This document shows, piece by piece, positions 1 to 9,215 of a stretch of DNA of 64,000 bases. The position numbers were made by a program, and so were the translations under genes. Numbering within the stretch: position 1 is the stretch's first letter; each line of letters starts with the position of its first letter. The DNA is from Lentinus brumalis (Eukaryota > Basidiomycota > Agaricomycetes > Polyporales > Polyporaceae), in the NCBI GenBank assembly GCA_001792895.1, contig MARA01000004.1, forward strand, positions 2,294,001-2,358,000, given 5' to 3'. The notes below the pieces were generated by a model. That model searched no databases. It was not told the DNA's origin and saw only the letters and a list, made by a program, of their open reading frames with translations.

Positions 1-55
1 GTGTTACCGGACAAAAATATCCCTACATCAGCGCAAGTGATCTTGTAATATCTCT

Positions 56-1767
56 TCACAACGGTGCGGGCAGCATACGCTCGACCTCGTCCTCAGACTC
101 GTCATCGCTGTCCGGACCCCGTTCGGCATCCTCTCGTGTCAGAGCCTCGAGCTCCTCAAGGCCCCATCGGATCATGCTCTTCTTCATCTCGAGTTTCTTC
201 ACGGACTCCGCTAACCGGGCTAGCACATCGTCGCTGCGATTGAATCGGGTTAGCCTATCCACCCAGGCGAGTACGTGCGGCGCAACAATCACCTGGCATA
301 GGCGAGCACCCAGACGCAGAAGTCGTCCACCCAAATCTTGCTATAGACGTAATACACGTCGTGGTGATCGAGGATGTCCTTGGCTTCCAGTAAGCACCGC
401 GCCACGACCCGCTTGCCACGGGCTAGCAATGCAGCAACATCGGCCCGACATGCCTCTGCCAGTGCGAACGAGCGGTACAAGGGGAACGCAAGGGCGCGTC
501 GGTAGCTTGCGGTGAATGTGGCCCCTAACTCGTCCGCAGTAAATGTCGACGGGTCTCCCGACTGGGTTTGATCGTAGGGCGGCGGGTCGAGCGCGGAGAA
601 CGCAGGTGTGAGAGAGGCAAGGGTCCAAGCGCTCTCGGGTGTCGGGTCGTGTTGGGTTGTGCGCATCTCATAGGCGTATGAGAATAGCAGCGTGAGGAGA
701 GTGAGGTATAGTTGGTGTGTCTGCGCTGGCGTGGCCAGATCTGTGATTATAGAAGGTCAGAAGTACGTTGGGATCGCAGAAGCTGTGAACACGGGCGCGT
801 ACATTCTTTTCGAGGTAGGCGCAGCATGACAGCGTTCTCCTTCTCGGTGTATTGGAACTCGTCAGTCGAGGTCGCGTGTGGGTGCGACCAGGACACGAGT
901 TCACGGATGTACTCGTCATCGGCGAAGTCCGCCCTACGTAACACGGCGTTGAGTGAACGAACCCCGGGCTGAATGAGCGGGCTTACATGTAGTGCTCTTC
1001 GTCCCATTTCTCCTCCTCGTGTTTGATACGCCTCTGGCGGCGCTCATCGGGCGGACAAGTCTCGGCATCGACGCCAAGCTCATTCACTTCGTTCTCGGTA
1101 TGTTCGACATGGCTAAAATATCCAGAGTGCATGTCCAAGAACCCATACCGGTGTTCGGCGCTGGTATGTAGCTGCGGAAGTGGTTCTGGAACAGACTGAG
1201 GTAGTTGCCAGTCGTTTTCAGCGGCTAAAACCTTCCGTCAACTACGTTCTTCTCCGCAGGGTCCACTGCATACTGCACACCTTCGAGGATTTCGCGCTGT
1301 TCGAGAGTCAACTTTTGAGTGCGTTCAACGAGCTCGTCCGCATCAGCATCTTGTTCGGTTAGCTGCGAGTCCAGGACCTCGATCGTCGGTTGTGGGGGTG
1401 CATTTTTGAAAGGTCGCGGAGCAAGGAGCTTGGCGAGCAAGTCCAGGTCTTTGAATTCCTGACCGGGAACTTCTTTGGTGAGCGTGACGGTCAGATATCC
1501 GGTACTCGGATCGTAGACAGCAGACGAGGCGTCATCCTCCAGGAGCGGGTGCGAAAAGTTGAGGCGGAGAAAGTATGGGTTAATGTGCACGGTGAAGAGC
1601 GTCTCGTCCACATTGATCTCAACGTCCGACGCCTACTTCCGATCAACAGCATTCAGCACGAGCAAGAGAGACATTGATGGCTGCATACTCACTCGAACTG
1701 AGGGACAGTATATGGAGATGACCACCGACTTGTCGGTCTGCGAACACGAAAAGCGGGGGGTGATCAT
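56..1767 (-). CDS. SHQ1: SHQ1, box H/ACA snoRNP assembly chaperone
   Basis: Chaperone that holds dyskerin/Cbf5 before it is loaded onto H/ACA RNPs. The first exon opens with MITPRFSCSQTDKSVVI, the usual Shq1 start, followed after a 57-nt intron by an N-terminal CS (p23-like) domain with INPYFLRLNF and the family hallmark GQEFKDLDLLAKLLAP. Later exons give YGFLDMHSGYF, then EEHYM joined to ADFADDEYIREL across a 53-nt intron, then FQYTEKENAVMLRLPRKE. The C-terminal Shq1 domain contains ESAWTLASLTPAF and YRRALAFPLYRSFALAE. A 59-nt intron near 325-265 links WVLAYA to SDDVLARLAESVKKLE, and the protein ends in an acidic tail. The start at 1767 is preferred to 1815 because it matches the family. Divergent to trpE across about 365 bp. 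Confidence 0.93.
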
Positions 1768-2006
1768 GGCGTTGAGTGAACTTGTATCGAAAGAGGCAAG
1801 CCTCAAAAGCGTCACTCAAACAAGTGCTCCGGCGCTCCGTCGTGGAACGTCCGAGATCCCAGATCTGACCAACTGCTCGTCTGCTCATCGTTCCGACACC
1901 GTCGCGGTGGGCAATTCGTAGACAGTGCGATTGTTATTGAGACCCTTCCGGAATCGGAGCTGAGATGAAGAGCCAACCGTGCCTCCGATCGTGGACAGTA
2001 ACGCGG

Positions 2007-2013
2007 TGACTCA
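2007..2013 (+). promoter_or_regulatory. Gcn4/Cpc1-type element TGACTCA upstream of trpE
   Basis: A perfect TGACTCA lies 120 bp before the trpE start, inside the divergent SHQ1-trpE promoter. This heptamer is the binding site of the fungal amino-acid starvation regulators Gcn4/Cpc1, and tryptophan biosynthesis genes are classic targets. The site is seen directly; its use is inferred. Confidence 0.5.
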
Positions 2014-2132
2014 TGAGGCGGGCATTCTCCGGTACATAGTATTGAACGATCTGACCCAGTGGACGTCTATAAATCCCTCCTCGCCTTCGACCACCACCTC
2101 CCTACTCCGTAACGACCCCGTCTCCATCCACT

Positions 2133-3944
2133 ATGTCCGTGGACACGCAGGTCAAGCAGAGCTTCGTTGGGTATTCGTAACAGAATTTTGACTGTCTCTG
2201 GTCTTTCACAGAAACTCCCGGCGTTTCCACCGCTCTCGACCGTCGAGAACATTATCCTCAAGGAGAAGCGTGGAAACTGCGTCCCTGTATACGTCGAGCT
2301 TCCAGGAGACCTCCTCACGCCATGTGTGGCGTATCTGCGGATAGCGAAGGACTCGAAGTACAGCTTCCTGCTGGAGTCGGTAGTAGCGGGCGAGAACTTG
2401 GCACGATACAGCTTCATCGGAGCAGGTGCGTCCTCCTCTTGCCGCGTCCAAAACAATGTCTCACAACGTGCCGAAGACCCGTTCAAGATCATTCGGGTCG
2501 GTCCTAATGAAGAGAACCATGGGGACCCCATGGTGGCCTTGCAGAAGGAGCTCGGGGTGTACAGATACGTGAAGCTCCCCGAGGTGCCGACCTTCACTGG
2601 AGGGGCGATCGGGTACGTCGGGTACGATTCCATCCAACATTTCGAACCCAAGACTATGTGCCCGCTCGAGGACCCATTGCGCATCCCCGAGGCGATCTTC
2701 ATGCTCGTCGATACCCTCCTCATATACGACCACCTCTACCAGAGCCTCAAGGTCGTCTCGCACGTCTTCTGCCCGGGGATGCTGGCCAGGTGAACCTATC
2801 CTTTATCTACCAGACGGCCGTGTCCAAAGCGCGGCGACTTGCGAAGCTCGTCATGAGCACGACGACCCCAGAAGTGTACCAGCAGCCGATCATACTGGGC
2901 AACGAAGCAGTCTCGAACGTCGGGAAGGAGGGGTACGAGACCTTCGTGCGGAAATTGAAGGAGCATATCGTCGCGGGAGACATCATCCAAGCCGTACCAT
3001 CGCAGCGTCTGGCACGACCGACGAACTTACACCCGTTCAACGCCTACCGTCACCTACGACGTATCAACCCAAGCCCTTACATGTTCTACCTTGACTGTGG
3101 CCACCTTCAAATTGTCGGCGCGAGTCCGGAGACGCTGTGCAAGGTCGAGAAGAACAAGGTGTACAATCATGCCATCGCCGGGACGATTCACAGGGGACAG
3201 ACTGTGGAAGGTACGTGGTCCTGCAACGACTCCGCGCCTCGGAGTTACTGACACGTTCATTATGCTGAATTCAGAGGACGAGCGGTTAGGGGCCGAACTG
3301 CTCAACTCAGAAAAGGACCGCGCAGAACATATCATGTTGGTCGACCTTGCACGGAACGACGTTAACCGCGTCTGCAAGCCGGAAACGGTGCACGTCGATC
3401 ACCTTCTGAAGCTGGAGAAATTCAGTCATGTCATCCACTTGACCTCCCAAGTGTCTGGTATGCTGCGCGAGGGCAAGAACAGGTGAGCCGTCCGGCCAGC
3501 GGAAGAGACTGTCCCTCTGACTTATACAACCTGCAGGTTTGACGCGTTCCGATCCATCTTCCCTGCGGGCACGGTGTCTGGCGCACCGAAAATCAAGGCC
3601 ATTGAGCTTATCTACGAGCTCGAGAAGCAGCGACGAGGCATTTACGCCGGCGCTGTGGGCCGTTTCGACTTCGCCGAGGATGAGATGGATACGTGCATCG
3701 CTATCCGCACAATGACGTTCAAGGACGGTATTGCATATCTCCAAGCAGGAGGCGGCATTGTCTTCGACAGCGTTGAGGAGGACGAGTATGTTGAGACCCT
3801 GAACAAGCTGAAGGGCAACATGAGGGCACTGGAAGTTGCTGAGCGTACGTCCGCCCTAGACCGGTCTTTTCCATACGACGCTGATATGGGTTTGCAGAAT
3901 ACTGGTACGACATCCAGAATGCGAAGAGTGTGCCGACATCATGA
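2133..3944 (+). CDS. trpE: Anthranilate synthase component I (TrpE/Trp2)
   Basis: Converts chorismate plus glutamine-derived ammonia to anthranilate, the first committed step of tryptophan synthesis. The N-terminal part carries the feedback-site region ([20 protein letters not shown], then IGA joined to DPF across an intron). The chorismate-binding domain shows [66 protein letters not shown] and [12 protein letters not shown], and the last exon ends QYWYDIQ plus nine residues. Five introns of about 45-65 nt; about 510 residues, normal length. At 2772-2778 (CCCGGGG) the frame changes: HVFCP is read in one frame and [13 protein letters not shown] in the next, and one added base restores a continuous protein. 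Exon 1 ([11 protein letters not shown]) uses a weak GTTGGG donor, so the extreme N-terminus is uncertain. Confidence 0.95.
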
Positions 3945-3972
3945 TATTAGAAGACATAATGTATATAGCGAT

Positions 3973-4949
3973 CTATGCCAGCTGGTTGTCCCTGAAACGC
4001 TGTTGTCTCCGAGCTGCTGCGCGTGCAACCGCTTTTGCCTGCTCCTCCTCATAGATAGCGACTCCCTCGCGGCCGGCCACACTGAGCAGGCCCGCGATGA
4101 GTTCTGCTGTCCGTGTGCTCTCGTCGTTTGCTGGAATGGGATACATGACGATTCGAGGATCAACGTTCGAGTCGACAATTCCGATTGTTGGTACGTGCTC
4201 GAGTGCGCATTCTCGGATGGCGTGGATGTTGGGGATGGGGTTGAGGAAGACCACAAGGTCAGGGATGACTTGCTCGTCACCAGCAACCTCTGGACCGAAC
4301 ATGTGCACCCTGTTCGTCAGAGTACCCGGTAACCAACGCTCGCCGACGTGGTAGCCGAACTTGCCCATACGCTCTGCCGCGAGGCGCACCGCAGGCCGGA
4401 GGTCCGACCGTGTGCCAACGAAGACAATGGAGCCGCCGCGAGCAGCGACCCCTCGTACGACTTGCGCGGCACGGCGAAGGAGGGGGAGAGTGTGGTCCAG
4501 GTCGATGATAGTGATGCCTGCACGGACACCATAGGCGTAGGGCACAAAGTTTGGGTTCATGAGCTTTTGTGAATGGCCAAAGTGAGCCCCGGAAGCGATG
4601 AGAGCGGAGAGGGTGATGTCGGAGGGTGCTACGGGTCGATGGAGGGGATGGTGGGGCTGGAAGGTGTTGTTCCGGGTCTGGGTCGAGCCATACTCGGAGA
4701 ACGTGTCGACTACGAGGCTCGTCAGAGACTGGAGACAGCAGCTCGCATAGCGTGACACGCACTCAATGTCTGGTACTCTGCGCGCTTGAGCTGGAAGTTG
4801 GTCCAGTCGTCGGGTGTCTCGAGAGGCTTCTCCTCGACCCTCGCAAACGAGGAGTGCCGGACGTGTGCTGCCGCCGCCGTCGGGATGCGCACACGCCGAA
4901 CGGAGCGTGCAGCGGAGGCGGCGAGGGAGCGGGGGAGGGAGGAGGCCAT
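3973..4949 (-). CDS. MRP4: Mitochondrial small-subunit ribosomal protein uS2m
   Basis: Bacterial-type S2 protein of the mitochondrial ribosome. The N-terminus [20 protein letters not shown] is rich in Arg, Ala and Ser with no acidic residues, as in a mitochondrial targeting presequence. A 53-nt intron (GTGCGT...CGTAG) joins AEYQTL to IDTFSEYG. The S2 domain follows: [22 protein letters not shown], then [18 protein letters not shown], then [12 protein letters not shown], then RWLPGTLTN, then PDLVVFLNP, then [21 protein letters not shown]. About 307 residues. A longer start at 4976 is possible but 4949 gives the cleaner presequence. Head-to-head with the Hsp70 gene. Confidence 0.93.
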
Positions 4950-5049
4950 GGCGAGCGGAGGACGCGGTGGCGGCAAATGGCAAGTCGCGTTCCGGGCGCG
5001 CGTGGCAGTCGCTTACCTCAGCGGCCGCAATCGATTTTTTTCTCTCTTC

Positions 5050-5132
5050 TTGACCGCCCGTCTCTCAGCTTTGCCTCATCCTCCCATCTTCTCCTTCTCC
5101 CACTCCCTCACCCTTTCCCTTTCTACACAAAA
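5050..5132 (+). promoter_or_regulatory. Pyrimidine-rich leader before the Hsp70 start
   Basis: The 80 bases before the ATG are almost pure C/T (runs such as CTTCTCCTTCTCCCACTCCC) and end in ACACAAAAATGG. CT-rich tracts of this kind are typical just upstream of highly expressed fungal genes, which fits a ribosome-associated Hsp70. The same 183-bp gap also contains the promoter of the divergent uS2m gene. Confidence 0.45.
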
Positions 5133-6040
5133 ATGGAGGACGTGTTCGACGGCGCTGTTGGCATCGATCTTGGTACCACCTACTCGTGAGTATATGCCGT
5201 GCTGCTTCGAAAGTACGCGCGGACCTAACGCGCCTGCAGCTGCGTCGGTGTCTGGCAAAACGACCGTGTCGAGATCATCGCCAATGACCGTACGTGCTCT
5301 TCCTTCTGTGCTCGCTATGCGTGCTCAAGTGTACGCTGCAGAGGGTAACCGGACCACTCCTTCCTACGTCGCGTTCTCTGCGGAGGAGCGTCTCATCGGC
5401 GATGCCGCCAAGAACCAGGCCGCGATGAACCCCAAGAACACGGTCTTCGATGCCAAGCGTCTCATTGGCCGGAGATACGAGTAAGTGAACTCATCCTTCG
5501 CTGTTGTGTGCGGCGTACCCATTTTCTACAACTTTTCAGCGATCCCGATGTCAAGAAGGATATGGCCCACTGGCCGTTCGAGGTCATCGAGAGGAATGGC
5601 TCTCCTCTCATCAAGGTCAACTACCTTGGCGAGGAGAAGACCTTCAGCCCCCAGGAAATCTCCTCCATGGTCCTCACCAAGATGAAGGAGATTTCTGAGG
5701 CCAAGCTCGGCAAGACCGTGAAGAAGGCTGTTGTGACGTGAGCAAATTTTGTCCCTTTGACGCGTGTACGGAGACTGACAGTTTGTTTAGCGTCCCGGCC
5801 TACTTCAACGACTCGCAACGTCTTGCGACCAAGGATGCTGGTGCCATCGCTGGTCTCGAGGTCCTCCGTATCATCAACGAGCCCACCGCTGCTGCCATTG
5901 CCTACGGTCTCGACCGCCAATCAAGCCAGGAGAAGAACGTCCTCATCTTCGATCTTGGTGGCGGAACCTTCGATGTCTCTCTCCTCAACATCACTGGTGG
6001 TGTCTTCGCTGTCAAGGCTACTGCTGGTGACACCCATTTG

Positions 6041-6082
<42 letters not shown>

Positions 6083-7306
6083 AAGGAGTTCCAGAAGAAG
6101 ACCGGCCACGACATCTCCGACGATGCTCGTGCCCTCCGTCGTCTCCGCAGTGCCTGCGAGCGCGCTAAGCGCACTCTCTCCAGCGTCGCTCAGACCACCG
6201 TTGAGGTCGACTCGCTCTACCAGGTACGAACACTTCATACCGTGACGAACCCGACAGTATGCTCAACCGTTTCTCCAGGGTGAGGACTTCTCGGCGAACA
6301 TCACCCGTGCTCGTTTCGAGGAGATCAACGCCCCCCTCTTCAAGTCGACGCTTGACCCCGTCGAGCGCGTGCTCAAGGATGCGAAGATGCCCCGGGAGAA
6401 GGTCGACGATATCGTCCTTGTCGGCGGTTCCACGCGTATTCCCAAGGTTCAGTCCTTGGTCTCGGAGTACTTCGGTGGCCGTCAGCTCAACAAGTCCATC
6501 AACCCTGATGAGGCTGTTGCCTACGGTGCCGCCGTCCAGGCTGCCGTCCTCACCGGCCAGACCTCTGAGAAGACCGCCGACCTCCTCCTCCTCGATGTTG
6601 CCCCCCTCTCCCTCGGTGTCGCCATGCAGGGTGACATCTTCGGTGTCGTCGTCCCCCGTAACACCCCCATCCCCACCAACAAGTCTCGTGTCTTCACCAC
6701 TGTTGAGGACAACCAGACCACTGTCACCTTCCCCGTGTACGAGGGCGAGCGTACGCAGTGCCGTGACAACCGTCTTCTCGGCGAGTTTGAGCTCACGGGC
6801 ATTCCCCCCATGCCCCGTGGCCAGGCTGAGCTCGTCACCACCTTCGAGCTCGACGCGAACGGTCTGCTCAAGGTCACCGCGCAGGACCGCGCATCTGGCC
6901 GCAAGGCTCAGATCAGTACGTATTCCTTTCGAGATATCTCACTCTGCAGAGTTCTCACCATGTTTTTCTTCCTCTAGGCATCCAGAACTCCGTCGGCCGT
7001 CTCTCATCAGTAGAGATCGACCAGATGATCAAGGATGCTGAGCACTACAAGCAGGCGGACAAGGACTTCAGCGCACGGCACGAGGCGAAGGCCGACCTGG
7101 AGAGCTACATCCACCAGGTTGAGAACACCATCACCTCCCCCGAGATCGGCATGAAGATCAAGCGTCATGCTAAGGCGCAGGTCGAGGCTGAGCTCGCACG
7201 TGCCCTCGAGAAGTTGGAGATCGAGGACTCGTCGGCGGACGAGCTCCGCAAGGCGCAGCTGGGCATCAAGCGTGCGCTGCAAAAGGCGACCGCTGGCATG
7301 CGGTAG
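5133..7306 (+). CDS. SSB1: Ribosome-associated Hsp70, SSB type
   Basis: ATP-dependent chaperone that binds nascent chains at the ribosome together with the RAC complex. The nucleotide-binding domain shows [63 protein letters not shown] and [13 protein letters not shown]. The substrate-binding domain has [13 protein letters not shown] and [12 protein letters not shown], and ends [13 protein letters not shown] identity, rather than SSA or Kar2, rests on the [14 protein letters not shown] start, [27 protein letters not shown], the helix [18 protein letters not shown], and the lack of EEVD or HDEL at the end. About 610 residues, typical for SSB; six short introns. Confidence 0.95.
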
Positions 7307-7663
7307 GGCCACCGACTTACGACCTGTCATGATGTAGATATATATGCGCCGGTGTAGGATGCGAGAGGGTGGAGTTCAGGTCCACATTCGTGCTTTCGTC
7401 TGGCATCGTCGCTGTTTATCTGTATGTTCCTTGCATCTTCTCTGTTGTTGTTCCATGCCCGTACGCACACGTCCATGCATCAATGAAGCTTTCCTTTCTG
7501 TAGCTCTAAGCTGTGGTGTGATCTATCGCCTCAACTTCCGCGATCCCGACGTCGATGTACTGTCGGGCCTTGGACGATGTACAAAGCAACATGCAACGAA
7601 AGCGACCATAATGCTACATACAGACTGACAAATGCTACGGTAGCAGTGTGCTAGGTCCCCCGG
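7307..7663. other. Convergent 3' region between Hsp70 and RFC2
   Basis: A 357-bp gap between the stop codons of two convergent genes. It must contain both 3' UTRs. No gene-like reading frame or repeat is seen. Confidence 0.5.
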
Positions 7664-9065
7664 TCACGACTCAGATGCCATAGCTTTGTGCACTCGAAGC
7701 CCAACCTCCAGTATCCACAGTTCCTCGTCGGCGCCATCGCACAGTGCCTTGTCGGCCTCTGCGAAGGCCAAAGCGCATCGCGACTTCTGGCGTGCAGTCA
7801 TTGTAGGGTGTAGCACGACGTGATCATGCAGCTGCAAACGCAAAGTCAGGGCTAGAGCAAGCCGGGCAGACGAATGGCTTACCTGAGATATAATCTGGGA
7901 GGCCGAGTATCCTTCTCGTATGATCTCTTTCACTTTCTGTCTGACCCCGTCAAAGCCCTTCGCCTTGGTCTTGCCCGAGTCGTCCATGTCAATGTCCATG
8001 CCATCGCCGCCAACCTGCTCGATCCCCAGGGCGCTGGCAAAGCCCACGACGACGGCATCTGGGACCACGCCCGCGATTTCCTGCACATCACGGGGAGTTA
8101 TCGTGCTGGGAGGCGTGGTTGACATCGCGAGACGAGAAGCCGACTGCAGGTATGTAATTGCGCGGCGCAGGTCTCCGTGTGAGGTGGAAATGAGGGCTTG
8201 GATAGTCTCGGGGTTACGGGAACGTTCTCCGCGCTCGCGATTTGCTCGAGACGCATGGATGTGGACGTGGGATCGAGGGGCTTGAAACGAAACTTGGAAC
8301 AACGTGAAGCGAGCGGTTCAATGATTCTGAACGAAGGTCACAAGTCAGAGGGTGCTACAGAAGGGGAGCGCACTGTATGGAGATAGGTAACTCACCGGGT
8401 CACGTAGTTGCATACGAGGCAGAATCGCGTTATTCGTGCGTACAACTCCATGATTCGGCGGAGAGCAGCTTGTGCATCTTGGGTCATAGAGTCGGCCTCG
8501 TCCAAAATAATGATCTTATATGGTGGACATGGGTAGATTTTGCCATCAGACGCGACGGCTTGTGCGCGAGGGGTTTGGCGGGCGAAGTTCTTGATCTTCT
8601 CACGTACAATGCTTATACCTCGTTCGTCCGAGGCGTTGAGCTCAAGAACTCGAGAGCGAAAGTTGTCCGGGCTGAGGACAAAATGAGACGCGGCGTGGCG
8701 AACTCGATCGCAAGTACACGCACCCGAAGAGTTGCCTTGATAGTGCCAGGATGGTGGATGTCTTGCCGGTTCCTGGTGGCCCATAGAACAGCATATGGGG
8801 CAGCTATGCGCATGTCAGTAGTGTGGTAAGCCAAAAGACAAATGAGCGCACGTTCGAGGAGGTGAGTGTCTTCTGTAAGACCGCCACTGTGTGCTCTTGC
8901 GCGGAGACATCGTCAATGGTTTTGGGCCGGCTAGACAATGGTCATCAGGGCAATGCTAACCTCAAAACATACCTCGGATGCTCACTATTTCTCCACCCAT
9001 GGCTGGTGCGCGGGGTCGACCTGTTTCTGGGCAGCTTTCGGTGCGTGTGGCTTGAAGAAGGACAT
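7664..9065 (-). CDS. RFC2: Replication factor C small subunit Rfc2 (human RFC4 class)
   Basis: AAA+ subunit of the clamp loader that places PCNA on primer-template junctions. Exon 1 is [20 protein letters not shown] followed by QPWVEKY; later exons give [15 protein letters not shown], the Walker A segment [34 protein letters not shown], the Walker B segment [31 protein letters not shown], and the SRC motif in [18 protein letters not shown]. The C-terminal collar includes [13 protein letters not shown] one-base frame change occurs at the GGGG run 8210-8213 (CCCC on the coding strand) between NVPVTP and ETIQALIST inside a conserved helix; one added base restores it. Shares a 150-bp divergent promoter with the CAF-1 gene. 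Confidence 0.93.
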
Positions 9066-9099
9066 GGTCGGAGGCAAGGAGAGTCACAGACGCGGTGTA

Positions 9100-9105
9100 A
9101 CGCGT
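9100..9105. promoter_or_regulatory. MCB box ACGCGT in the RFC2/CAC1 divergent promoter
   Basis: The palindrome ACGCGT lies 35 bp from the RFC2 start and 111 bp from the CAC1 start. It is the MluI cell-cycle box bound by MBF-type (Mbp1/Res) factors, which drive G1/S transcription of replication genes in fungi. Both flanking genes act in S phase. Sequence is seen; regulation is inferred. Confidence 0.5.
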
Positions 9106-9215
9106 CATGGGCGCGACACGTCACGGTGCGTCACTGAAAGAGCGAGGTGTGACGGAGCGCGTCGCTGTTCCCGACCACGTCCAGGACGCCTCGGCCATTG
9201 TCTTCCGCGACTTGC

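Noticed and set aside
2752..2789. 38-nt intron to explain the trpE frame change
   Set aside because: Donor GTCGTC is poor, the length is below the usual range here, and it would remove conserved residues; a one-base indel is simpler.
6259..7041. 260-codon plus-strand frame
   Set aside because: Off-frame reading of the Hsp70 coding exon, Ser/Arg-rich.
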